Source of the DNA: CAYZEZ01 sp964477295
Lineage (GTDB): Bacteria > Bacteroidota > Bacteroidia > Bacteroidales > SM23-62
DNA length: 23,435 bases
Assembly: GCA_964477295.1 (NCBI GenBank)
Contig: CAYZEZ010000033.1
Span: 1 to 23,435 of the forward strand
Direction: 5' to 3'
Shown piece after piece: positions 7,529-15,259 of this stretch. Position 1 is the stretch's first letter. Every line of letters starts with the position of its first letter. The position numbers and the translations under genes were made by a program. Below the pieces are notes generated by a model. The model made no database searches and was not told the origin of the DNA. It saw only the letters and a list, made by a program, of their open reading frames with translations.

Positions 7529-7867
7529 ATGAATGAAAAATTGGTAGTGCTATGGACCAGTGGAGACAGAGAGGTTGCCCTGAAAATGGCTTTCATGTAC
7601 ACGTTTAACGCAAAGGAAAAGGGATGGTGGAAAGATGTTACACTGCTGATCTGGGGCCCTTCATCAAACCTGACTTCAAATGATAAAGACATCCAGGAAT
7701 ATATAAAACAATTGATTGATCAGGGTGTTCATGTTGAAGCATGCAAGGCCTGTGCAGATATGTATGGTGTTAGTACTATACTGGAAAAGATAGGCGTTGA
7801 TGTTAAGTATACTGGCCTCATATTAACTGAGTATATTAAAGAAGGCAGAAAAATTCTCAGCCTTTGA
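7529..7867 (+). CDS. DsrE/DsrF-like family protein
   Basis: A 112-residue small alpha/beta protein. The start KLVVLWTSGDREVALKMAFM and the middle DVTLLIWGPSSNL match the DsrE/YchN-like fold, whose members act in sulfur relay or as small oligomeric redox-linked proteins. Cysteines C72 and C75 sit in EACKACADMYG, at the position where DsrE-like proteins carry their active cysteine. The CxxC spacing could allow a disulfide or metal binding. There is no signal peptide, so it is cytoplasmic. It lies 81 bases after the barrel gene and 15 bases before the phosphoesterase gene. It may be the first gene of that unit, but no function links them clearly. Confidence 0.8.
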   Translation: MNEKLVVLWTSGDREVALKMAFMYTFNAKEKGWWKDVTLLIWGPSSNLTSNDKDIQEYIKQLIDQGVHVEACKACADMYGVSTILEKIGVDVKYTGLILTEYIKEGRKILSL

Positions 7868-7882
7868 CCACATGATATCACA

Positions 7883-9376
7883 ATGAATAATAAACAATTC
7901 ATAATAACTATAATTTCCCTTCTCATCCCTCTTGGCCACCTATTTGCAGATCCACCTATTTTTAAGGAGATTGATGCAAATAATACAGAAGCCGTTGAGT
8001 TGTTTCTGCAAACAAATGATATTGACCTTAAATATGGCCCCGACAGTCTGACCTTGCTCACCTATGCCATCTTAAAAAACAACAGGAAAATGGTAAAATT
8101 TTTACTCAGAGCCGGAGCAGGTCCCAATGTGAGAGGCACCTGGCAAAATTCACCATTAATGTATGCTGCTCAAACGGGTAATATGAAAATCATTAAACTC
8201 CTGTTACGGAATGGTGGCTGGCTTAATTATAAAAATGAAAAATGGCTGACTGCATACGATTTTGCCGTCAGGGCTCATCATATCGAAGCCTCCATATACT
8301 TGAAATCAAGATACGAAAAAGACTTACCTCCTTTCCGCGATGGTCCTTATGTTTCCTTGAAAAATAGTGACCGGATAAAAGCCTTTTATTTGGTACATGA
8401 TTCCACGCGAAATCATACAGATAAAATAAAAAAACAATTCAGTACAGATGGATATCCCTTTATGATGCCTGGATTTGCCTATGACACCAATAACTATTTT
8501 CTGAACAAAACATTTACACCCGGCCCATCCACGTATACTGGTGTTAGTAAATTGCTAATCATTGGTGATATTCATGGAGGATATGACAGCCTCCTTCTTT
8601 TTCTTAGAAACAATGGGGTCGTTGATAATCAATTAAATTGGACATTTGGAACAGGTCACATAGTATTTCTAGGTGATATTTTCGACCGTGGAGAAAAAGT
8701 TACAGAAGCATTATGGCTCATATATAGTCTTGAGCAACAGGCACTTCAATCAGGAGGAGCTGTTCATTTCATTCTTGGAAACCATGAGGTTATGATCCTG
8801 CTAAATGACCAGAGGTTTATCACGGACAAATATTATTACCTATGCAAAAAGCTTCAATTATCATATAGTCAGCTCTTTTCCAAAAAAACAGTTCTCGGGA
8901 ACTGGCTTAGATCCAAAAACAGCATTATCATAATAGATGATAAATTATTTGTTCATGCAGGTATTTCTTCCGAAATTATAGACCTTGATCTGACATTGGA
9001 TGAATTGAACAACAGGGTCCGGTATTTCCTTAATTTTCCGGAACGGAACAGAAAATACGGAATAGAGAACAGGGAAATAATAATGGGTATGAGAGGGCCC
9101 TTTTGGTACCGTGGATTTATTGAATCGGATGCTTATTACCCTCGTTTTTCAGAAAATAACTTGCAAGCTGTTCTTGATCATTTCAATGTGTCTTCAGTTT
9201 ATATCGGTCACTCCAATGTGGATACTATAACAACCCTTTATAATAATCGTGTAGTTATGCTGGATGTACCTTTTTATAACTATGGTTTCAGCATGCAGGC
9301 ATTACTAATAGAAGATGGGGTAAAATACTTATTGTCCACAAAAGGTTTCAGAAAACCATTTTATGATAATAGATGA
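7883..9376 (+). CDS. Secreted ankyrin-repeat + PPP-type metallophosphoesterase
   Basis: A 497-residue protein with a signal peptide (about residues 1-22, ending HLFAD). Residues about 28-140 form two to three ankyrin repeats (SPLMYAAQTGNMKIIKLLLR is the clearest). A calcineurin-like catalytic domain follows with all five PPP-family metal motifs: GDIHG at 228-232, GDIFDRG at 264-270, GNHE at 299-302, HAG from H358 and GHSN from H443. The motif set fits a phosphoprotein phosphatase fold more than a nucleotidase. The protein should act in the periplasm or outside the cell. Its stop overlaps the start of the next gene (ATGA), so the two are translationally coupled. The substrate is unknown; the next gene's product, or proteins it modifies, are candidates. 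The ankyrin + PPP fusion with an export signal is unusual. Confidence 0.88.
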   Translation: MNNKQFIITIISLLIPLGHLFADPPIFKEIDANNTEAVELFLQTNDIDLKYGPDSLTLLTYAILKNNRKMVKFLLRAGAGPNVRGTWQNSPLMYAAQTGNMKIIKLLLRNGGWLNYKNEKWLTAYDFAVRAHHIEASIYLKSRYEKDLPPFRDGPYVSLKNSDRIKAFYLVHDSTRNHTDKIKKQFSTDGYPFMMPGFAYDTNNYFLNKTFTPGPSTYTGVSKLLIIGDIHGGYDSLLLFLRNNGVVDNQLNWTFGTGHIVFLGDIFDRGEKVTEALWLIYSLEQQALQSGGAVHFILGNHEVMILLNDQRFITDKYYYLCKKLQLSYSQLFSKKTVLGNWLRSKNSIIIIDDKLFVHAGISSEIIDLDLTLDELNNRVRYFLNFPERNRKYGIENREIIMGMRGPFWYRGFIESDAYYPRFSENNLQAVLDHFNVSSVYIGHSNVDTITTLYNNRVVMLDVPFYNYGFSMQALLIEDGVKYLLSTKGFRKPFYDNR

Positions 9377-10434
9377 AGTTACAGAAATTTAATATCCTTA
9401 TCCTTATTATCCTGGGAAATCAGATGTTTTCCTTTGCCCAGGACGACACAATCAGTCAGGCAGAATATATTCCACCCCCCCTCTTTGAATCCAATGAATT
9501 GCTTGAGGTATTCATTGTGTTTGATATGACAGCGGTTACAAGAGATATTAAAGATGACAGAGAATACCACAGTGCTATTTTTTCCTATCTTAATTTAAAC
9601 GGGGATACAGTTAGTTTGCAAACACGCGTAAGAACCCGTGGGCATTTCAGGAAAGATCCCGACCACTGTGACTTTCCTCCCCTTCGTATCGACTTTTCTG
9701 AAGCTGCTGTTGAAAATACACTATTCGAAAAGCAGGAACAGCTAAAACTTACCACACATTGCAACACCAGAAAAAATTATTATGAAAAATACCTTCTTAT
9801 GGAGTATCTGACCTACCGGTTGTACAATCTGATTTCAGAAGAAAGCTTTCGGGTCAGATTGCTTCGCTTGACTTATATTGATTTGAGTGGACGAATAGAT
9901 CCCATTGAGAAATATGGGTTTTTTCTCGAAACTTCAGGTAAAATGGCCGCCAGAAATGGATGTGAGGAATTTGATATGGAAAGTGTCAAACAAAATGACA
10001 TTCAAAACGATGCCATGGTAAAATTATCAATGTTCCAATTCATGATAGGCAATACAGATTGGTCTGTTTCTGGATTACATAATATCGAACTGATCAGGTC
10101 TTCTCCTTATTTACCACCAATTGCCGTTCCATATGATTTCGATTGGTGTGGATTGGTGAATGCCAATTACGCCTATCCTGCACCAAATCTGGAAATTCAA
10201 TCTGTCAGGGATAGATTATACCGTGGAATATGCCGAACCAGCCAGGAATATCTTGAAGCCATTGAGTTATTTAAAGCAAAAGAAAAGGAAATTTACCAAT
10301 TCTGTAATAGTTTTAATTACCTGGAAGCAAAAGAAAGAAAGCAAATTGTCAGGTACATTGAACAATTCTATTTTATCCTTAATAATCCCAGGTTACTCGA
10401 CTCAGAGATCTATTCAAAATGTAGAACCGAATAA
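9373..10434 (+). CDS. Secreted CotH-like / kinase-fold protein
   Basis: A 353-residue protein with a signal peptide (residues 1-23, ending FSFAQ). I do not recognise a named gene. The motif order resembles CotH-type secreted kinases: a basic glycine segment TRVRTRGHFR (residues 84-93), then C99-D-FPPLRIDF and KLTTHC (125-130). These are followed by a helical YLLMEYLTYRLYN, a strand pair ending YGFFLET, then GNTDW (226-230) with HN at 236-237, and PYDFDWCG (253-260). In the kinase-like superfamily the GNxD...N and DFD segments would be the catalytic and metal-binding loops. This assignment is made from motif order only. The gene overlaps the phosphoesterase stop by four bases, which suggests a functional pair. 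It could instead be a non-catalytic relative. Confidence 0.7.
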   Translation: MKLQKFNILILIILGNQMFSFAQDDTISQAEYIPPPLFESNELLEVFIVFDMTAVTRDIKDDREYHSAIFSYLNLNGDTVSLQTRVRTRGHFRKDPDHCDFPPLRIDFSEAAVENTLFEKQEQLKLTTHCNTRKNYYEKYLLMEYLTYRLYNLISEESFRVRLLRLTYIDLSGRIDPIEKYGFFLETSGKMAARNGCEEFDMESVKQNDIQNDAMVKLSMFQFMIGNTDWSVSGLHNIELIRSSPYLPPIAVPYDFDWCGLVNANYAYPAPNLEIQSVRDRLYRGICRTSQEYLEAIELFKAKEKEIYQFCNSFNYLEAKERKQIVRYIEQFYFILNNPRLLDSEIYSKCRTE

Positions 10435-10588
10435 AAATTTATTTATTTAACACCCCATTCATATCTGTCTTTCATGTGAAACAGAGGATAATACACCCAT
10501 TCTCATCAGGCCAGGCAAGAGATCCATCCTTAGAAACTCTGAGTCGCAGCGATGGGAGAAAAACTATCTTGCCAATTCCTGCCTGATA

Positions 10589-10729
10589 TTAATATTCACC
10601 ATGTTTCAGGAATTTCTTAAGCTTTTTACCGCTGGCCAGATCGGTGGCGGCAGACAGACCTGAAAAAACAGCTCCTGCTACATATGCTTTCGGCATTTCG
10701 TTGGTAAAATATCTAATGATTTTTACAAA
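10589..10729 (-). pseudogene. Remnant of a flavoprotein-like oxidoreductase C-terminus
   Basis: The 431 bases between 10434 and 10866 hold no intact gene. On the minus strand, 46 open codons run from just after a stop (10730-10732) to a TAA at 10589-10591. They include NEMPKAYVAGAVFSGLSAAT and then DLASGKKLKKFLKHGEY. The pattern 'G.vfSGLsAAtdl.sGkklkk' looks like the final helix and tail of FAD/NAD(P)-dependent oxidoreductases. No upstream part of such a gene is present. It is probably a decayed fragment, but could be chance; the family is tentative. The rest of the interval (10735-10865) is AT-rich and should hold the dtd promoter, but I could not assign one. Confidence 0.35.
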
Positions 10730-10865
10730 TTAATCCTAAATTTCACCTCATAAACGAATTTAAATTAATATTGATATTAAGTTATTAGGATTTTACATTA
10801 TCGCATAGCTTGATTTTCTTCATTGTTTTGCGACTCATTCCAATTCCAAAATAAATTCAACAAAT

Positions 10866-11318
10866 ATGAGAACTGTTATCCAGCAAGTTTCATCAGCCAG
10901 TGTTACTATAGAAGGACAGGTAAAGTCACGGATTATGAAAGGGCTGCTTATTCTCATTGGTATTGAAGAGAATGATAATGATGACGATATTAACTGGTTG
11001 AGCGGTAAAATTTCCAGATTGCGCATATTCAAGGATGATCAGGGTTTGATGAATCTTTCTATCCAGGATGTTCGTGGTGAGGCCCTGGTTATCAGCCAGT
11101 TTACGTTGCATGCGAGCACCAGGAAAGGGAACCGTCCTTCATACATCAGGGCAGCAAAGCCGGAAGTGGCTATTCCCCTTTATGAGAGATTCATCACTCA
11201 ATTATCAAAGGACATTGGTAACGATATAAAAACCGGTGAATTTGGTGCGTTAATGGAAGTTGCAATGGTCAATAACGGTCCGGTAACAATATATATTGAT
11301 ACAAAAAATAAGGAATAA
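10866..11318 (+). CDS. dtd: D-aminoacyl-tRNA deacylase
   Basis: A 150-residue enzyme that hydrolyses D-amino acids (and glycine from tRNA-Ala) mischarged on tRNA, a cytosolic proofreading step. The family hallmarks are present: start MRTVIQQVSSASVTIEGQV, the catalytic SQFTLHA at residues 77-83, then GNRPSYIRAA, and the NNGPVTI motif at 136-142 with the Gly-cisPro pair that rejects L-amino acids. The length is normal. The stop overlaps the start of the following mazG-like gene by one base (TAATG), indicating co-transcription. Confidence 0.96.
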   Translation: MRTVIQQVSSASVTIEGQVKSRIMKGLLILIGIEENDNDDDINWLSGKISRLRIFKDDQGLMNLSIQDVRGEALVISQFTLHASTRKGNRPSYIRAAKPEVAIPLYERFITQLSKDIGNDIKTGEFGALMEVAMVNNGPVTIYIDTKNKE

Positions 11319-11653
11319 TGACTCTCAATGAAGCACAACTACAAGTGGATCAATGGATCAAATCGACCGGGGTAAGGTATTTTAATGAACTGACCAACAC
11401 ATCCATATTAATGGAAGAGGTGGGAGAAATTGCCTGAATAATGTCGAGGGAATATGGTGAGCAGTCCTTCAAGGACTCCGACAAAAATTATGATCTTGGT
11501 GAAGAAATGGCTGATGTTTTGTTTGTATTAATTTGTCTGGCCAATCAAACCGGAATTGATCTTACAGAAGCCTTCTACGCCGGTATGGCAAGATGTTTCG
11601 TCCGGGATTCAACCAGGCATCTCAATAATCCCAAATTATCGGGCCACGATTAG
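11318..11653 (+). pseudogene. MazG-type nucleotide pyrophosphohydrolase, interrupted by in-frame TGA
   Basis: Read through, the gene would encode about 111 residues: MTLNEAQLQVDQWIKSTGVR, a second helix with LMEEVGEIA, then IMSREYGEQSF, GEEMADVLFVLICLANQTGI and the tail. These are the EExxE (helix 1) and ExxxD (EEMAD) metal-binding motifs of all-alpha MazG-like NTP pyrophosphohydrolases, which clean up non-canonical nucleotides. Codon 40 (11435-11437) is TGA, where related proteins usually have arginine (GEIAR/GEMAR), consistent with a CGA-to-TGA transition. Both sides stay in the same frame. Restart at the ATG at 11441 would give a 70-residue product lacking the first metal motif, so it would probably be inactive. 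TGA is a normal stop elsewhere in this window, so recoding is unlikely. A sequencing error remains possible. Confidence 0.85.
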
Positions 11654-11681
11654 ATCAGGGCTTATTCAGAAAGACGCAACC

Positions 11682-11826
11682 AACCTGCAACCTGTAATCT
11701 GCAACNNNNNNNNNNNNNNNNNNNNNNNNNNNNNNNNNNNNNNNNNNNNNNNNNNNNNNNNNNNNNNNNNNNNNNNNNNNNNNNNNNNNNNNNNNNNNNN
11801 NNNNNAATTCCCAATTTGTAACTATT
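11682..11826. repeat. 7-bp tandem repeat interrupted by a 100-N assembly gap
   Basis: Before the gap the sequence reads AACCTGC, AACCTGT, AATCTGC, AAC (11682-11705). After the gap it resumes as AATTCCC, AATTTGT, AACTATT (11806-11826). Both sides therefore follow a degenerate seven-base period. The 100 N (11706-11805) are almost certainly a scaffolding placeholder where a longer heptamer array could not be assembled, so the real length is unknown. The repeat separates the broken mazG-like gene from the DUF4271 gene. Confidence 0.7.
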
Positions 11827-11848
11827 ATTATTTTCCTGACTATCTTTG
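11815..11848 (+). promoter_or_regulatory. Bacteroidota-type promoter for DUF4271-hemD-rnpA
   Basis: TATCTTTG at 11841-11848 fits the TAnnTTTG -7 consensus exactly, with TTTG at 11815-11818 as the -33 element and a 22-base spacer. It would drive the following membrane-protein/hemD/rnpA unit. It implies that translation of the downstream gene starts after about 11850, not in the repeat region. Confidence 0.5.
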
Positions 11849-11867
11849 TGATGCCAAATTTCAATTA

Positions 11868-12998
11868 TTGAGTACCTGTTCCGAAAATACCAAAACATTC
11901 TTTAATCCTGGCTTTATCGCCAGCCAGGATACTGTTGTGGTATTGCAGGATACTGCAATACAGAAAGTTATTGTTCGGGATACAGCATTGTTATCATACG
12001 ATTCAATTTCTGAAATTCATGATACCGACATATATAGTCAAACAGCTGATAGTGCGGCTGTTATAACTCCAATTTCTTCTCCCGTTACACAAACTCAATC
12101 AACTGGCAGGTCGATTTCAATCTCCGATACGGCACCACCGCCAGATGTTCCTGCTGAAAATACCCGGTATCTGTACAATAGTGAGGACCTGTCTGACGAT
12201 AATCACTTACACTTCCTGAAAAAATCTGTGGATCAGTTTTTTTATGTAGAGGATTCCGCCAGATTGGTTTACTCAAACGACACCCATAATTCTTACAGTA
12301 CTGAGAAACAAATAGATCAGGCAATATTATCTGCCATGAAAACAGAGCAATTGATCAAGCCCGACTGGCTTATTGGAATTATAATTGCATGTTTAGTCCT
12401 GTTTGCATGGCTGAAACTTTTCTATAACAAATTTATTGACCAGACTTTTATTTCTTTATGGAATTTTCAACTATCAGAAAATTTTCTGCGTGATCAGAGC
12501 ATATTTTCGAGAAGAGTATCCATTTTATTGAACCTTAATTTCATCATTACTTCCGGATTATTTTTTTATCTGGTAGCAGTCTTTTTTGAGATGAACCCCT
12601 GGGTTCTGGCACCCTTTAACATTTTTCTGGTTTCTGCCGGTATTATCACCCTTCTGCTGGCAGCCAGGTATATTATTTCTCATCTGACAGGTGTCATTTT
12701 TAACTGCCCAAAGCTTTTTAAGGATTATTTGAGCCAGATCCTGATCATTTATAAGATCGCCGGGATCGTTTTAATACCTGTTATAATGGCTATTGCCTAT
12801 TTGCCTGACAATTTGCGTATTTATTTGATAATCATTGGGTTGACATTGCTTGCTGCGGGTGTTTTATTCCGCTTTGTAAAGGGCATTCAATTAATTTTTA
12901 ATAAAGATGTTTCCAGAGTGTATTTGATTTTATACCTTTGTAGCCTTGAATTTTTACCAGCTTTGGTTATATACAAGTTTTTTTCTTCTTTGGTCTGA
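11868..12998 (+). CDS. DUF4271-family membrane protein (start uncertain)
   Basis: The frame is open from the assembly gap to the TGA at 12996-12998. The N-terminal ~160 residues are polar, Ser/Thr/Asp-rich and probably disordered. They are followed by about six membrane helices, the clearest being WLIGIIIACLVLFAWLKLFY, LNFIITSGLFFYLVAVFF and IYLIIIGLTLLAAGVLFRFV. Position and layout match the DUF4271 proteins found directly upstream of hemD in many Bacteroidota; their function is unknown. There is no in-frame ATG near the beginning. I place the start at TTG 11868, just after the promoter, with low certainty. The ATG at 11851 is out of frame and hits TGA after six codons, so a sequencing frameshift or a start within the gap is also possible. 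Confidence 0.75.
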   Translation: MSTCSENTKTFFNPGFIASQDTVVVLQDTAIQKVIVRDTALLSYDSISEIHDTDIYSQTADSAAVITPISSPVTQTQSTGRSISISDTAPPPDVPAENTRYLYNSEDLSDDNHLHFLKKSVDQFFYVEDSARLVYSNDTHNSYSTEKQIDQAILSAMKTEQLIKPDWLIGIIIACLVLFAWLKLFYNKFIDQTFISLWNFQLSENFLRDQSIFSRRVSILLNLNFIITSGLFFYLVAVFFEMNPWVLAPFNIFLVSAGIITLLLAARYIISHLTGVIFNCPKLFKDYLSQILIIYKIAGIVLIPVIMAIAYLPDNLRIYLIIIGLTLLAAGVLFRFVKGIQLIFNKDVSRVYLILYLCSLEFLPALVIYKFFSSLV

Positions 12999-13020
12999 TT
13001 AGGAATAATAGGAACAATTA

Positions 13021-13788
13021 ATGCAGAATTTCATGAGAATAAAGAAAGTGCTTGTTTCACAACCAAATCCGAACAACGGCAAATCTCCCTTTGTAGAACT
13101 GGCCGATAAAAATAATCTCCAGATAGATTTCAGGCCATTCATCCAGGTTGAAGGTGTTTCAGCAAAAGAATTCAGACAATGCCGTATTGACATCCTCAAG
13201 CATTCAGCTATCATTTTTACTAGCAAAACAGCTGTGGATCATTTTTTCAGGATTTGCGAAGAAATGCGGGTTACAGTGCCCGATATAATGAAATACTTTT
13301 GTATTTCCGAATCTACTGCTTATTATCTCCAGAAGTACATTGTTTACAGGAAAAGAAAGATCTTCTATGGCAATGGCCAGATTGAAGACATGATGGACCT
13401 GGTTATTAAACACAAAGAAGAAAGTTTTCTCGTGCCACTTTCCGACATTCATAAAACAGATATACCTGAACTTCTTGAGAAAAATAAAATTTTGTTTTCA
13501 AAGGCTATTCTATACCGGACTGTATGCAGTGATTTATCTGACATATCGGATCTGAATTATGACATACTTGTGTTTTTTAGTCCTTCAGGTATTAAATCAC
13601 TTATTAAAAATTTTCCCCACTTTAAGCAAGAGGAAATCAAAATTGCATCTTTCGGATCTTCCACTGCACAGGCGGTAAAGGATGCCGGATTACGTTTGGA
13701 TATAGAGGCCCCAAGGCCTGAAGCTCCTTCAATGATTATGGCCCTTGATCAATTCATCAAGGTCCATAATAAAACCATTAAGAAGTAA
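13021..13788 (+). CDS. hemD: Uroporphyrinogen-III synthase
   Basis: A 255-residue cytosolic enzyme that cyclises hydroxymethylbilane to uroporphyrinogen III in heme/corrin synthesis. It has the Bacteroidota form of the family: KKVLVSQPNPNNGKSPFVEL at the start, IDFRPFIQVEGVSAKEFR, and IIFTSKTAVDHFFRICEEMR for the first domain. The second domain carries FFSPSGIKSLIKNF and ASFGSSTAQAVKDAGLRLDI (about residues 190-240), ending EAPRPEAPSMIMAL. An alternative start at ATG 13033 (MRIKKVLVSQ) fits relatives slightly better. It starts 22 bases after the DUF4271 stop and precedes rnpA by 10 bases. Confidence 0.92.
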   Translation: MQNFMRIKKVLVSQPNPNNGKSPFVELADKNNLQIDFRPFIQVEGVSAKEFRQCRIDILKHSAIIFTSKTAVDHFFRICEEMRVTVPDIMKYFCISESTAYYLQKYIVYRKRKIFYGNGQIEDMMDLVIKHKEESFLVPLSDIHKTDIPELLEKNKILFSKAILYRTVCSDLSDISDLNYDILVFFSPSGIKSLIKNFPHFKQEEIKIASFGSSTAQAVKDAGLRLDIEAPRPEAPSMIMALDQFIKVHNKTIKK

Positions 13789-13798
13789 CCTGAGGTTT

Positions 13799-14197
13799 TT
13801 GAAAAATACCTTTAAAAAAGCCGAAAGGCTAAAAAGCACCATAGAAATCGGATCGCTATTATCTGAAGGTCATTTATTAAAATCTTATCCATTTAAAATT
13901 TTCTGGAAAACATCTCCAGTAATTTCCGGAATTTTTCCGGCTAAAGCAGCGTTCGTGGTTCCAAAAAAAAAGTTTAAAAGAGCTGTAGACAGGAACCTCA
14001 TTAAAAGAAGGCTCAAAGAATCCTACAGAATAAATAAACATCAACTTTACAACTACCTGTCAGAAAACAATATCGGCCTTACGTTTGTTTTAATATACCT
14101 GCCGAATGAAATATATTCGTACGACAAAATAGTTAAGGGCATGCTGGATTCACTTTCCACTTTGTTACAAAATGTGAAAACGGATTTAAATAGTTGA
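13799..14197 (+). CDS. rnpA: Ribonuclease P protein component
   Basis: About 132 residues from a TTG start (13799-13801), giving (M)KNTFKKAERLKSTIEIGSLL, the usual RnpA beginning. The frame is also open from TTG 13745 inside hemD, but those extra 18 codons do not look like the family. The protein binds the RNase P RNA and helps cleave the 5' leader of pre-tRNAs. The central basic RNR-type motif is clear: KKKFKRAVDRNLIKRRLKES, followed by YRINKHQLYNYL. AFVVPKKKFKRAVDRN is the conserved strand-helix junction. It starts 10 bases after the hemD stop. The next gene follows after one base. The yidD gene that often follows rnpA is absent. Confidence 0.92.
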   Translation: MKNTFKKAERLKSTIEIGSLLSEGHLLKSYPFKIFWKTSPVISGIFPAKAAFVVPKKKFKRAVDRNLIKRRLKESYRINKHQLYNYLSENNIGLTFVLIYLPNEIYSYDKIVKGMLDSLSTLLQNVKTDLNS

Positions 14198-14198
14198 A

Positions 14199-15128
14199 AT
14201 GGAAGCCATAACAAATCAAAACATCCACCATATACGGTACCGCCTGAACAAAACATATCTCCTCATATTATTTGTGTTTACAACTTCAGTGCTTCGCTCT
14301 CAAATTGTTACCGACACCATGTTTTTCAACCGGTTATGGGAACAAACTGAACAAGAAAATGCGCGCTATTACAGGGTCATCAAAATGGATATCAGTGGTC
14401 AGTTTTTATTTTATGTAACAGATTATTTCCTGTCAGGGCAGGAGCAGATGACCGGCACCTACAGGAGTATCAGGCCCGATTTCCGGGAAGGGACTTTCAC
14501 ATGGTATTACGAGGATGGTTCCAGGCAGCAACAATGTGAATATAAAGATAACCTGCTCCATGGAGCATTTATGGAGTGGTTTCAAAACGGACAACTTAAA
14601 ACACGACAGAATTTTAATACGGGACTTCCTGATGGTCCTTATAAACAATGGAATGAAAAAGGTCTCCTTCAGCTCGATGCTCAATATGATAAAGGGGAGA
14701 AACATGGATATTTTATTTCCTTCTACGATAACGGCCAAATGGTTAGAAAAGACCTTTATGATCGCGGTCGACTCGTTGAGGGACAGTGTTTTTCGGCCGA
14801 AGGTGACTCCATTGAATATTTTCCATATATAATACAACCTCAGTTCAAAGGAGGACAGGCCGCCCTTCTTGAATACATCCGGAAAGAATTGAAGTACCCG
14901 AAACAAGCGCTGAAAGAAGAAAAGGAAGATATTGTATATGTTATTTTTTCAGTCGATACTACCGGAAAAGTAATAAATCCAAGAATCATCCAGGGCTCCC
15001 AGGAAGAATCTTTCAACAGAGAAGCCCTCCGTATCGTCTCATCATCCCCCGAATGGATACCCGGGAAACTGGATAACAAGGTAAGCCAGCTGGACAAAAC
15101 CCTGCAAATTGAATTCAGAATCAGGTGA
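14199..15128 (+). CDS. MORN/YwqK-repeat protein with TonB C-terminal domain
   Basis: A 309-residue envelope protein. A hydrophobic segment at about residues 19-34 (YLLILFVFTTSVLRSQ) is a signal peptide or anchor, preceded by an unusually long N-terminus. Residues about 98-200 contain four to five YwqK/MORN-like repeats of the form 'G.f.wyydnGq' (WYYEDGSRQQ, WFQNGQLKTR, WNEKGLLQLD, FYDNGQMVRK). Residues about 213-309 form a TonB C-terminal domain: PQFKGGQAALLEYIRKELKY, YVIFSVDTTGKVINPRII, EALRIVSSSPEWIPGK, ending LQIEFRIR. Such proteins are common in Bacteroidota, and a role in energising outer-membrane receptors is not assured. It is separated from rnpA by one base, so it is co-transcribed with it. 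Confidence 0.85.
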   Translation: MEAITNQNIHHIRYRLNKTYLLILFVFTTSVLRSQIVTDTMFFNRLWEQTEQENARYYRVIKMDISGQFLFYVTDYFLSGQEQMTGTYRSIRPDFREGTFTWYYEDGSRQQQCEYKDNLLHGAFMEWFQNGQLKTRQNFNTGLPDGPYKQWNEKGLLQLDAQYDKGEKHGYFISFYDNGQMVRKDLYDRGRLVEGQCFSAEGDSIEYFPYIIQPQFKGGQAALLEYIRKELKYPKQALKEEKEDIVYVIFSVDTTGKVINPRIIQGSQEESFNREALRIVSSSPEWIPGKLDNKVSQLDKTLQIEFRIR

Positions 15129-15259
15129 TCCTTAATAATTCCATAAACACTAAATAATATTATCATAATTAAAGTATTACTTCATGCATCCTAATGGGCA
15201 ATTCAAATTAATTAGTTCTTATTTATCTCTTTCACAGCCTCCCGATTGTACATATTTCT

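Noticed and set aside
11318..11653. TGA recoding (selenocysteine or alternative code) in the mazG-like gene
   Set aside because: TGA terminates other genes here (for example at 6250-6252 and 7865-7867), the expected residue is arginine rather than cysteine, and no selenocysteine-insertion-like hairpin was apparent directly downstream.
13745..13798. Extension of rnpA to the upstream TTG inside hemD
   Set aside because: The 18 extra residues do not resemble RnpA N-termini, whereas TTG 13799 gives the expected KNTFKKAERLKS start.
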